Part shown: positions 1 to 5,668 of the stretch, piece by piece | Numbering within the stretch: the first letter of the stretch is position 1 | How the letters are laid out: each line of letters starts with the position of its first letter | NCBI GenBank assembly: GCA_015489265.1 | Contig: WFZY01000355.1 | Coordinates: forward strand, 1-8,894 | Source of the DNA: Flavobacteriaceae bacterium | Lineage (GTDB): Bacteria; Bacteroidota; Bacteroidia; Flavobacteriales; Flavobacteriaceae | DNA length: 8,894 nt | Direction: 5' to 3' | Notes under the pieces: model-generated | Databases searched by the model: none | Seen by the model: the letters and a program-made list of their open reading frames with translations, nothing else | Told to the model about the DNA's origin: nothing | Made by a program: the position numbers and the translations under genes

Positions 1-249
1 AACAACAGGTTCATAACCAACAAAAGAAATTTTAACTTTTTGAGCACCTGCCGGCACTTCCAAAACAAAGTTGCCGTCAAAATCCGTGGCAACGCCGGTT
101 GTTGTGCCTACGACTACAACATCAGCGCCCGGTAAGGGCTCATTTGTTTTTGCTTCAACAACAGCTCCTTTAATGGATCCTTGCGCAAAAGCATTACTTG
201 CCATTAGTCCGAATATGGCAAACAGTAATAAATTTTTGAGTGTTCTCAT
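1..249 (-). CDS. Partial CDS: N-terminus of a CarboxypepD_reg-like domain protein, probably a TonB-dependent receptor
   Basis: The gene starts at ATG 247-249 on the minus strand and runs off the left edge, giving 83 codons. Residues 1-22 form a signal peptide with a basic start, a hydrophobic core (LLLFAIFGLMA) and a cleavage site of the type usual in Bacteroidota, NAFA|Q. Residues 24-83 match a carboxypeptidase-D-regulatory-like beta-sandwich: GSIKGAVVEAKTNEPLPGA, then TTTGVATDFDGNF and ISFVGYEPV. In this phylum that domain at the N-terminus of a secreted protein usually precedes the plug and barrel of a SusC/RagA or other TonB-dependent outer-membrane receptor. The plug, TonB box and barrel lie outside the window, so substrate and exact class cannot be called. 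Other secreted proteins with this domain, such as peptidases or surface proteins, remain possible. A good -7 promoter box lies about 30 bp upstream. Confidence 0.75.
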   Translation of the reverse strand, partial: MRTLKNLLLFAIFGLMASNAFAQGSIKGAVVEAKTNEPLPGADVVVVGTTTGVATDFDGNFVLEVPAGAQKVKISFVGYEPVV

Positions 250-278
250 GTTTAAGTTTATTTTTGAGTTTGATTTGA

Positions 279-286
279 CAAATGTA
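279..286 (-). promoter_or_regulatory. Bacteroidota-type -7 promoter box for the receptor gene
   Basis: Read on the minus strand this is TACATTTG, a perfect match to the TAnnTTTG -7 consensus. It lies 29 bp upstream of the ATG at 249, implying a leader of roughly 20-25 nt. No TTG -33 element sits at the usual 19-21 bp spacing, where the sequence is an A/T homopolymer (TTT on the minus strand). Confidence 0.5.
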
Positions 287-357
287 AGGTTTTTTTTAAC
301 AAAAAAAAAATGCGTGTGTCAATTTTTTGTAAGTTTTTAAATCCTGTAAAATATTAA

Positions 358-391
358 AAGCCAATCAGTTCTAAAACAAACCGATTGGCTT
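358..391 (-). terminator. Intrinsic terminator after the THC0290_0291-type gene
   Basis: The inverted repeat AAGCCAATC (358-366) / GATTGGCTT (383-391) forms a 9-bp stem. After one A-C mismatch it continues for three more pairs (368-370 with 379-381), closing an 8-nt loop. On the minus strand the stem is followed by TTTTAATATTTTA, a U-rich tract. The plus strand has no such tract. It lies 54 bp past the stop codon of the gene ending at 445, so it most likely ends that transcript and insulates the receptor gene downstream. Confidence 0.65.
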
Positions 392-444
392 ATGTATCTA
401 CATTAATAAAGAATTGTATATTTTACTCTCTTTAAAAAATATTA

Positions 445-1230
445 TTAATAAAACCCGCCGTTTTTAAGTAAAAATACAACGCCGATTGATGGTGAAAATT
501 GCCAATCGTTATGATCATTGTCAACCAAACTTGAATCCGGCACCAAACCATCTACTTTGTCGCTTAAGTAATATATCCATCGAGAATTCACCGTAATAGA
601 TAGATTTTTATTCAGCTTATATCTAAATCCACCTTCAAAAGCAAATGTCGGAACCACTCCGGGTTTATCATATATTCCATTTCTAAAAGCTGTAGGTAAT
701 ACATTAGGATTAGTATTATAATCTCCTAAAGCCGATTTAAGACGAACCACATAAGCAGTGATTCCAATACTACCACCGATAAAAGGATCAAAAGTTTCTA
801 GAAAATTACTGCTTCCAAATGAAAAAGCATTCAAATCACCAATATGATACTCAACCCCCAAACCAATATGTGATTGAAAAATAGAACCGCTAAAAGCTTT
901 AAGCTTTATAAGGTCCGGAGTCAAATCACTGTCATTATATGCCTGACTAAAACTTAAATTGGAATAGCCGACATGAAAAATTAAAGGAAATTTAAGGTGT
1001 TTACAAGCATAGCAATTTGCCATGTTATAATTTAAAAAATTCATAAAGGCTTTGCCGCCCAGCAGAAAGCCGGAATTACCCAAATTAGAAGAGAAATCTC
1101 CTCTTTGACCGTAATCTCCTTGAAAAACTGAGTAACCAACAGTAACTTCATATTCATCTACGAACTTGCCTTGCCCCATAGAAAATCCCCAGAGCATAAT
1201 AAAAAAGGATGCGAAAACAATTTTTTTCAT
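445..1230 (-). CDS. THC0290_0291-family-like secreted / outer-membrane protein, function unknown
   Basis: This 261-aa protein starts with a signal peptide (MKKIVFASFFIMLWGFSMG, probable cut before Q20). The mature part alternates glycine and aromatic residues and ends GVVFLLKNGGFY, as expected for a small outer-membrane beta-barrel. Several stretches recall the flavobacterial THC0290_0291 family: FQGDYGQRGDF (36-46) followed by NLGNSGF, NCYAC (72-76), GVEYHIGD in the middle, and SRWIYYLSDKVDGL (216-229) with NDW (241-243) near the end. Length also fits the family as I recall it. No function is known to me. The two cysteines C73 and C76 could form a periplasmic or loop disulfide. The gene stands alone: it diverges from ftsX, has its own -7 box, and is followed by a terminator. 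The family call rests on recalled motifs, not on a search. Confidence 0.7.
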   Translation of the reverse strand: MKKIVFASFFIMLWGFSMGQGKFVDEYEVTVGYSVFQGDYGQRGDFSSNLGNSGFLLGGKAFMNFLNYNMANCYACKHLKFPLIFHVGYSNLSFSQAYNDSDLTPDLIKLKAFSGSIFQSHIGLGVEYHIGDLNAFSFGSSNFLETFDPFIGGSIGITAYVVRLKSALGDYNTNPNVLPTAFRNGIYDKPGVVPTFAFEGGFRYKLNKNLSITVNSRWIYYLSDKVDGLVPDSSLVDNDHNDWQFSPSIGVVFLLKNGGFY

Positions 1231-1250
1231 AACAAAAAATATTTAATTTT

Positions 1251-1258
1251 CAAAGTTA
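1251..1258 (-). promoter_or_regulatory. Bacteroidota-type -7 promoter box for the THC0290_0291-type gene
   Basis: On the minus strand this reads TAACTTTG, a perfect TAnnTTTG match 20 bp upstream of the ATG at 1230. At the 19-bp spacing the -33 position is TTT rather than TTG. It lies in the 90-bp divergent gap shared with ftsX. Confidence 0.5.
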
Positions 1259-1320
1259 CAAAAAAATATAAAAGAATAAAAGATTCATGTATTTTTTTTA
1301 TTTTTACCAAAATTTTAATT

Positions 1321-2205
1321 GTGAGTGATTTTTTTGAAAAATATCAAAAACGTAGAATTATAAGTGCCAATATTTCGGTAGTTATTAGTATTGCCATTGT
1401 TTTATTCTTACTTGGCGCATTGGGTTTTTTCTTGTTGAATTCCAAAAAAATAACGAATCATTTTAAAGAAAAAATTACAATTACGGTTTTTTTTAAAGAA
1501 CAAGCAAAGTTATCGGAAATAAAACAGTTTGAAAAAAAGATAAAATTGTCGCCACAGGTAAAACATACCAAATTTATTACTAAAAAGGAAGCTGCTAAAC
1601 AACTTCAAAATGAAATTGGAGAAGATTTTATCAAATTTTTAGATTTTAATCCCTTACAAGACAACCTGGAGGTTAATTTAAATGGTGATTATGTCAATGC
1701 ACAAAAAATGGATAGTTTGAAACAAAACTGGCAAAAGTATAAATATATATCGGATGTAAATTATGAATATTACAAACCCTTGATTAAAGGCTTAAATCAA
1801 AATATCAAAAAGTTAAGTTTGTGGGTTTTTACCATTAGTGGTGTTTTTTTGATTTTAGTATTTCTATTAATCAATAGTGCCATTCGTTTATCCTTGTATA
1901 ACAAACGTTTTGCTATTAAAACTATGCAACTAGTTGGCGCAACCAAAGCTTTTATACGCCGCCCATTCTTACTTAAATCATTTTGGTTAGGTTTTACGGG
2001 GGCTCTATTAGCGTCTCTCGGATTATATATTGTTTTATATTATTTAGATCGCTATTTTTCCGAGTTTCATTTTTTGAGTGATTATAAATTACTAGCTATT
2101 TTATATGGCGGTATTTTTTTAACCGGTATTTTAATTACGCTTATCAGTACGTTTTTTGCGACAAGACGTATTTTAAATTTAAATTCGGAAGAATTGCATT
2201 TTTAG
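1321..2205 (+). CDS. ftsX: Cell division protein FtsX (FtsEX complex membrane subunit)
   Basis: The product is 294 aa, the normal size for FtsX. FtsX forms the membrane part of the FtsEX ABC-type complex, which is driven by the FtsE ATPase and activates peptidoglycan hydrolases at the division site. There are four membrane segments: about 20-40, 167-189, 222-242 and 258-280. A large periplasmic domain (41-165) lies between the first two and contains EEIGEDF-like NEIGEDFIKFLDFNPLQDN (97-115). The FtsX-typical cytoplasmic stretch RFAIKTMQLVGATKAFIRRPF is at 196-216, and the C-terminus is STFFATRRILNLNSEEL. I chose GTG 1321 because it gives MSDFFEKYQKRR, the usual flavobacterial N-terminus. The open frame extends upstream to 1171, but into the divergent gene and its promoter. 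A weak -7 match (TATTTTTA, 1299-1306) lies just upstream. FtsE is not adjacent here. Confidence 0.93.
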   Translation: MSDFFEKYQKRRIISANISVVISIAIVLFLLGALGFFLLNSKKITNHFKEKITITVFFKEQAKLSEIKQFEKKIKLSPQVKHTKFITKKEAAKQLQNEIGEDFIKFLDFNPLQDNLEVNLNGDYVNAQKMDSLKQNWQKYKYISDVNYEYYKPLIKGLNQNIKKLSLWVFTISGVFLILVFLLINSAIRLSLYNKRFAIKTMQLVGATKAFIRRPFLLKSFWLGFTGALLASLGLYIVLYYLDRYFSEFHFLSDYKLLAILYGGIFLTGILITLISTFFATRRILNLNSEELHF

Positions 2206-2275
2206 TTGAGATAATGAAAAGAGAAAAGTTTTTAGGAGAAACTATAAACCTTATTATAAGCAAAGTTTATAAACC

Positions 2276-2283
2276 TAAATTTG
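2276..2283 (+). promoter_or_regulatory. Candidate -7 promoter box ahead of the DUF3098-uppP pair
   Basis: TAAATTTG is a perfect TAnnTTTG match. TTA (2254-2256), a two-of-three match to the -33 TTG, lies exactly 19 bp upstream. If used, transcription would start near 2290 and give a leader of about 175 nt that includes both palindromic repeat copies before the ATG at 2465. The match may be fortuitous in such AT-rich DNA. Confidence 0.38.
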
Positions 2284-2301
2284 AGATAAAAACACCGGTC
2301 A

Positions 2302-2341
2302 CTTCGGTACGTTCCGATTATCATCGGAACACTCAGCGACC
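2302..2341 (+). repeat. REP-like palindromic repeat, copy A
   Basis: This 40-nt unit starts CTTCGGTAC and ends ACACTCAGCGACC. It contains a perfect hairpin at 2311-2330: GTTCCGAT, loop TATC, ATCGGAAC, an 8-bp stem. Copy C at 3639-3677 matches it at 34 of 40 positions with one gap. Copy B at 2359-2403 is an inverted relative. It lies entirely between ftsX and the DUF3098 gene. Confidence 0.85.
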
Positions 2342-2358
2342 TACGAAGCAGAAAGTCA

Positions 2359-2403
2359 GACCGCTGAGTGTCCTGATGATGCAAGAATCGGGGTGAATCG
2401 AAG
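2359..2403 (-). repeat. REP-like palindromic repeat, copy B (inverted)
   Basis: Read on the minus strand the unit runs CTTCGATTCACCCCGATT, then a 5-nt insertion CTTGC, then ATCATCAGGACACTCAGCG plus GTC. Ignoring the insertion it matches copy A at 31 of 40 positions. The core ACACTCAGCG is identical in all three copies. With copy A it forms a head-to-head pair separated by 17 bp (2342-2358), so the two can fold into individual hairpins or one long imperfect hairpin anchored by ACACTCAGCG (2329-2338) and CGCTGAGTGT (2362-2371). Confidence 0.8.
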
Positions 2404-2464
2404 CCCTGTCATAAAATACCAATATAACCCCAATGATAATTGGAACAAACTAATCATCAATAAT

Positions 2465-2719
2465 ATGTCAAAAAAAAGTAAAAAGCAAAATGAAGTTTCT
2501 GAAAAACCGATGTTATTCGGAAAAGAAAACTATAAATATTTATTAATCGGGCTTGGATTTATCGGTTTAGGATTTATCTTAATGGCCGGTGGTGGCAGCG
2601 ATGACCCCAATGTTTGGAATCCGGCAATTTTTAATTTTCGTCGCATCCGTCTGGCACCTATGCTCATTTTATTTGGTATTTTGGTTGAAATTTATGCTAT
2701 CATGCGCAAACTCCGATAA
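2465..2719 (+). CDS. DUF3098 family small membrane protein, function unknown
   Basis: The product is an 84-aa protein with a basic cytoplasmic start (MSKKSKKQNEVSEKP) and two membrane helices, about 24-40 (YLLIGLGFIGLGFILMAGG) and 61-79 (RLAPMLILFGILVEIYAIM). Between them is a short loop, GGSDDPNVWNPAIFNFRRIRLAP. This pattern, with GGGSDDPNVWNP and F(N)FRRI, is typical of DUF3098, a Bacteroidota protein usually found beside ftsX and uppP. The frame is open back to 2393, but that extension runs through repeat DNA and lacks family character, so ATG 2465 is preferred. The stop lies 3 bp before the uppP start, so the two genes almost certainly share a transcript. Its role is unknown; the neighbours suggest cell envelope or division work. 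Confidence 0.85.
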   Translation: MSKKSKKQNEVSEKPMLFGKENYKYLLIGLGFIGLGFILMAGGGSDDPNVWNPAIFNFRRIRLAPMLILFGILVEIYAIMRKLR

Positions 2720-2722
2720 TTT

Positions 2723-3508
2723 ATGACAGAAATACAAGCCATAGTTTTAGCCATTATAGAAGGTATAACCGAGTTTTTACCCGTGTCATCTACCGGACAT
2801 ATGATTTTAGCCTCGTCTTTTATGGGAATTGCCCATGATGATTTCACTAAATTATTTACTATTGTGATCCAATTAGGCGCCATATTATCAGTGGTCATAT
2901 TATATTGGCGTCGATTCTTGCAATCATGGGATTTTTATAAAAAACTCTTTGTCGCTTTTCTGCCTGCAGTTGTACTGGGTTTATTGCTTCATAAAGTTAT
3001 TGACCGTTTGCTGGAGAGTCCTTTAACTGTTGCCGTCACTTTGATTTTAGGAGGTTTGGTTTTGCTAAAAATCGATGACTGGTATGGGCAAAATACCGAT
3101 CAAAATATTGACTATAAAAAAGCCCTGAAAATCGGTTTTTATCAGACGCTGGCTATGATTCCGGGCGTCTCACGTAGTGGAGCTACTATAGTCGGAGGTA
3201 TGCTACAAGGCTTAAATAGGAAGACGGCTACTGAATTTTCGTTTTTTCTTGCAGTACCTACCATGTTGGGAGCAACTGTCAAAAAACTTTGGGATTATTA
3301 TCAAGACGGAATGCATCTGACATCGCATCAAATAAACTTATTGTTGATTGGTAACTTGATTGCTTTTGTCGTTGCTATGATTGCCATCAAAAGTTTTATC
3401 AACTATGTCAGTCAAAAGGGCTTTAAAGTATTTGGTTACTATCGAATTATCATTGGGCTGGTTATTTTAATCATACATTTTTTTATATTTCCTTTGGCGG
3501 TTTCATAA
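2723..3508 (+). CDS. uppP: Undecaprenyl-diphosphate phosphatase UppP (BacA)
   Basis: UppP is an integral membrane enzyme that dephosphorylates undecaprenyl diphosphate to the monophosphate. This recycles the lipid carrier for peptidoglycan and surface glycans, and high activity gives bacitracin resistance. The protein is 261 aa, close to the 273 aa of E. coli UppP. Both signature regions are intact: EGITEFLPVSSTGH at 13-26 and PGVSRSGAT at 147-155. E13, E17, H26 and R151 correspond to the E. coli catalytic residues E17, E21, H30 and R174. FSFFLAVPTMLGA (172-184) and several further hydrophobic segments complete the fold. The gene follows the DUF3098 stop by 3 bp. No strong intrinsic terminator follows. 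The next 258 bp hold a repeat copy and the presumed truB promoter. Confidence 0.97.
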   Translation: MTEIQAIVLAIIEGITEFLPVSSTGHMILASSFMGIAHDDFTKLFTIVIQLGAILSVVILYWRRFLQSWDFYKKLFVAFLPAVVLGLLLHKVIDRLLESPLTVAVTLILGGLVLLKIDDWYGQNTDQNIDYKKALKIGFYQTLAMIPGVSRSGATIVGGMLQGLNRKTATEFSFFLAVPTMLGATVKKLWDYYQDGMHLTSHQINLLLIGNLIAFVVAMIAIKSFINYVSQKGFKVFGYYRIIIGLVILIIHFFIFPLAVS

Positions 3509-3638
3509 TATCAAAGTTGGTTTAAATTATAATTTTGTTTAACAGATTATATAATTCCTCATTCCTCAAATTGATAGCAGAATTATAGTATGAATCGGAA
3601 AATATTTATCAAGCAACAAAGTAATTTATGAAGCGACG

Positions 3639-3677
3639 CCTCGATACATCCCGATTATCACGGGACACTCAGCGACC
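3639..3677 (+). repeat. REP-like palindromic repeat, copy C
   Basis: This 39-nt unit starts CCTCGATACATCCCG and ends ACACTCAGCGACC. It has the same orientation as copy A and differs from it by five substitutions and one missing base. The hairpin is TCCCG (3649-3653) / CGGGA (3661-3665). Relative to copy A a T-A pair in the stem has become C-G, a compensatory change. It lies in the uppP-truB gap, about 35 bp upstream of a -7 box. The rest of the gap (3509-3638) holds no gene that I can see. Confidence 0.85.
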
Positions 3678-3712
3678 TTATTCTTCAATTTCCCAATATC
3701 GACAATAAGTGC

Positions 3713-3720
3713 TAAATTTG
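3713..3720 (+). promoter_or_regulatory. Bacteroidota-type -7 promoter box for truB
   Basis: TAAATTTG is a perfect TAnnTTTG match, 46 bp upstream of the truB ATG. TTT (3689-3691) lies 21 bp upstream as a partial -33 element. The predicted leader is about 40 nt. This box probably makes truB and the overlapping TonB-like gene a transcript separate from uppP. Confidence 0.5.
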
Positions 3721-3766
3721 CACGAATTTAAAAATTCAATATAATTATTTATCACAAACCGACTTT

Positions 3767-4468
3767 ATGATGACAGATTTGGAAACTTTACGAAAAGGGC
3801 AAGTTCTATTAATTGATAAACCATTAAGCTGGACATCTTTTGATGTGGTCAATAAATTGCGCTATGCCATTTTAAAAAAATACAATCTCAAAAAATTTAA
3901 GGTTGGACATGCCGGCACGCTTGATCCATTGGCAACCGGTTTGTTGTTGGTTTGTGTTGGTAAAGCTACTAAAACCATTAACCAATACCAAGGTCTGGAT
4001 AAAGAATACACAGGAAGCTTTTATATCGGCGCCACTACTCCATCTTATGATTTGGAAACAGCTGTAAATGAGAATTTTGACACAAAACATATTACACCGG
4101 AATTGATATTAAAAACCGCTCAAAATTTTATTGGAAAACAACAACAATTACCACCTATTTTTTCGGCGGTAAAAAAAAACGGCAAAAAGCTTTATGAGCA
4201 TGCCCGTAAGGGTGAATACATTGAGATTAGCCCCAGAGACATAGAAATTAAAGCTTTTGAGATTCTCTCTGTTAAGATGCCCGAAGTGCAGTTTCGTGTT
4301 AGAGTCAGTAAAGGTACTTATATTCGGTCTTTAGCATATGATTTTGGTATGGCTTTAGGTTCGGGCGCTTATTTGTCAGCGCTACGACGTACTAAGATCG
4401 GGGATTTTGACGTTAAAAATGCTATAAATATTGAAGATTGGGTTGCAAATTTTAAGCATGAAAATTAA
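3767..4468 (+). CDS. truB: tRNA pseudouridine(55) synthase TruB
   Basis: TruB isomerises U55 to pseudouridine in the T-loop of tRNAs. At 233 aa it is the short form usual in Bacteroidota, with little of the C-terminal extension of E. coli TruB. The N-terminus has GQVLLIDKPLSWTSFDVV (11-28). The catalytic motif GHAGTLDPLATGLL (47-60) has nucleophile D53. Later motifs are EYTGSFYIGATTPSYD (80-95), PPIFSAVKKNGKKLYE (129-144), SKGTYIRSLAYDFG (181-194) and GAYLSALRRTKIGDF (200-214). All core motifs are intact. The start could be either ATG of the tandem ATGATG at 3767 or 3770. The stop overlaps the next gene's start by 11 bp, which suggests translational coupling. Confidence 0.96.
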   Translation: MMTDLETLRKGQVLLIDKPLSWTSFDVVNKLRYAILKKYNLKKFKVGHAGTLDPLATGLLLVCVGKATKTINQYQGLDKEYTGSFYIGATTPSYDLETAVNENFDTKHITPELILKTAQNFIGKQQQLPPIFSAVKKNGKKLYEHARKGEYIEISPRDIEIKAFEILSVKMPEVQFRVRVSKGTYIRSLAYDFGMALGSGAYLSALRRTKIGDFDVKNAINIEDWVANFKHEN

Positions 4469-5132
4469 CTTATCACATACCGAAAAAGCGCTTTTGATAA
4501 CCATTTTTATTGAATTGATAATCATAATTTTATTATTTAATTTGGGATTTCAAGAAAAACCCAAAGAAGACACTTATGCTGTAGAATTTGTTGACGATAA
4601 CTTTGAATTTAAAGACTTAAAACCGGAAGAAAAACCGGAATTACCCGATATCCAGAAATATGTCAATCAAAAATATCAAACCAATATGGCTTCTAATGCC
4701 ATGCAAGACGAAAAGTCATTTGAAGAATTCAGACAACGTCACGAGCAAGCATTAAAAGATTTTTACGAAAACCGCGAAAAAGCACAAAATATAGATGCCG
4801 GTGAACAACCCCCCCAAAAAAAACAAGAAAAAAAGAAAGAAATCCGGTTTACAGGCAATAGTAACATCCGGTATTTTATCAAAAATCGTCACGATATTTA
4901 TATGTCGAACCCGCTTTATACATGTCCTGAATACATGTCGGGCTTGGTTGTCGTAGATGTTGAATTAGACCCATCCGGAAAAGTAATTAAAGCCAAGTAC
5001 AATCCCGAAAAATCAACCACCAAAGCCGAATGTTTGATTGAAAGTGCTGTCAATGCCGCATATGAGAGTTTTTTTAATGCTGATAACACAGCGCCTGTTA
5101 TGCAAAGCGGCTATATTACCTATAATTTTTAA
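4458..5132 (+). CDS. Membrane-anchored protein with TonB-like C-terminal domain
   Basis: The 224-aa product has one N-terminal membrane helix (about 11-29, ALLITIFIELIIIILLFNL) and then an acidic, lysine- and proline-bearing stretch (33-65). A charged segment likely to be helical or coiled-coil follows (84-110, rich in E, R, K and Q), then a basic linker (PPQKKQEKKKE). The C-terminal part (about 136-224) resembles the TonB C-terminal domain of Bacteroidota: NPLYTCPEYMSGLVVVDVELDPSGKVIKA, then AECLIESAVNAAYESFF and finally QSGYITYNF. Known TonB proteins couple inner-membrane proton-motive force to outer-membrane receptors through ExbBD. Whether this one does so is inference, since the usual long Pro-rich spacer is replaced by charged helix. 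C156 and C192 could form a periplasmic disulfide. ATG 4458 is preferred over 4431 because it places a short basic end before the helix. It overlaps truB by 11 bp. Confidence 0.65.
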   Translation: MKINLSHTEKALLITIFIELIIIILLFNLGFQEKPKEDTYAVEFVDDNFEFKDLKPEEKPELPDIQKYVNQKYQTNMASNAMQDEKSFEEFRQRHEQALKDFYENREKAQNIDAGEQPPQKKQEKKKEIRFTGNSNIRYFIKNRHDIYMSNPLYTCPEYMSGLVVVDVELDPSGKVIKAKYNPEKSTTKAECLIESAVNAAYESFFNADNTAPVMQSGYITYNF

Positions 5133-5140
5133 TTCATATA

Positions 5141-5668
5141 TTATTGGGTCAAGTTATGAATTTTTGTTTCTAATACTTTACCCCAAAAATTTTTCCCGAC
5201 TATTTTTCCATTTCTGTCTATGAGGTACATGGCAGGCAAGCTTTTGACTTGGTAAGTTTTTAGAATTTGACGGGAACTGTCAATGAGTTGCAGCCAAGGT
5301 AAGCTGTCTTGTTGTAGGGCTTTTTTCCAAAAATACATATGCCGGTCGGTAGAAACCCCGATGATATTCAAACCTTGTGCATGATATTTTTGATACAATT
5401 TCAAATACGCCGGATTAGCCGCTTCGCGACAAGGGCGACACCACGATGCCCAAAAGTCTATGATTGTTACTTTGCCCATGCCTGCTTCAACCGGTATTTG
5501 ATTGCCTAAACTGTCGGATAGTTCAAAATATGGGATATATTGTCCCGGCAATACGCCTTCTTGTTCGGGTTTGTGCAGGGCGATGTGGTAGTGAGGGGTG
5601 TTGTTGCAGGTGGTTACAAAAAACAAAAAAAATACCGCATATCTAATTCTAAACCAACTCAATCTCAA
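5141..5668 (-). CDS. TlpA/ResA-like thioredoxin-fold thiol-disulfide oxidoreductase, exported
   Basis: This 175-aa protein begins with a signal-like segment (arginines, then YAVFFLFFVTTC). C21 could be a lipidated cysteine, but VTTC is a loose lipobox. The rest is a thioredoxin fold of the TlpA/ResA group: PYFELSDSLGNQIPV (46-60), KVTIIDFWASWCRPC (66-80) with redox pair C77/C80, NIIGVSTD (101-108), and the cis-proline P145 in VKSLPAMYLIDRNGKIV. Such proteins reduce or exchange disulfides in the periplasm, for example for cytochrome c maturation or envelope proteins; the partner is unknown. No ATG fits. The likely start is TTG 5668, or TTG 5662, both inside the end of the PfkB gene, which means an overlap of 20 or 14 bp and probable coupling. 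It ends 8 bp from the convergent TonB-like gene. Confidence 0.85.
   Translation of the reverse strand: MRLSWFRIRYAVFFLFFVTTCNNTPHYHIALHKPEQEGVLPGQYIPYFELSDSLGNQIPVEAGMGKVTIIDFWASWCRPCREAANPAYLKLYQKYHAQGLNIIGVSTDRHMYFWKKALQQDSLPWLQLIDSSRQILKTYQVKSLPAMYLIDRNGKIVGKNFWGKVLETKIHNLTQ

Noticed and set aside
71..340. Open frame of 89 codons on the plus strand
   Set aside because: It is antisense to the signal peptide and CarboxypepD_reg-like domain of the receptor gene and has a low-complexity tail from the A/T runs.
1171..1320. N-terminal extension of FtsX to an ATG at 1171
   Set aside because: It would overlap the divergent gene and its promoter, is lysine/isoleucine-rich and unlike FtsX. GTG 1321 gives the family N-terminus.
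2243..2271. Inverted repeat TATAAAC / GTTTATA after ftsX as a terminator
   Set aside because: Seven AT-rich pairs around a 15-nt loop without a following U-run; not a convincing terminator.
2214..2396. 60-codon open frame between ftsX and the DUF3098 gene
   Set aside because: Its second half is translated palindromic repeat DNA and the first half has no recognisable character; no family resemblance.
2393..2464. N-terminal extension of the DUF3098 protein
   Set aside because: It begins inside repeat copy B and adds residues not seen in the family; ATG 2465 gives a proper short basic N-terminus.
3530..3537. TAATTTTG as a promoter box after uppP
   Set aside because: It matches the -7 consensus but has no -33 element at usable spacing and no gene within 200 bp; the box at 3713 is better placed for truB.
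3561..3571. 11-mer ATTCCTCAAAT, repeated at 6734-6744 and nearly at 8346-8356, all intergenic
   Set aside because: Exact 11-mer matches are expected by chance in 9 kb of AT-rich DNA, and the copies have no constant position relative to promoters or starts.
3872..4090. Antisense open frame inside truB (and similar frames at 2692-2898 opposite uppP and 5038-5223 overlapping the TonB-like gene)
   Set aside because: They are shadows of confirmed genes, with no family features.
4431..4457. Nine-residue extension of the TonB-like protein
   Set aside because: It increases the overlap with truB to 38 bp and adds nothing typical; MKINLSHTEK directly before the helix is a better start.
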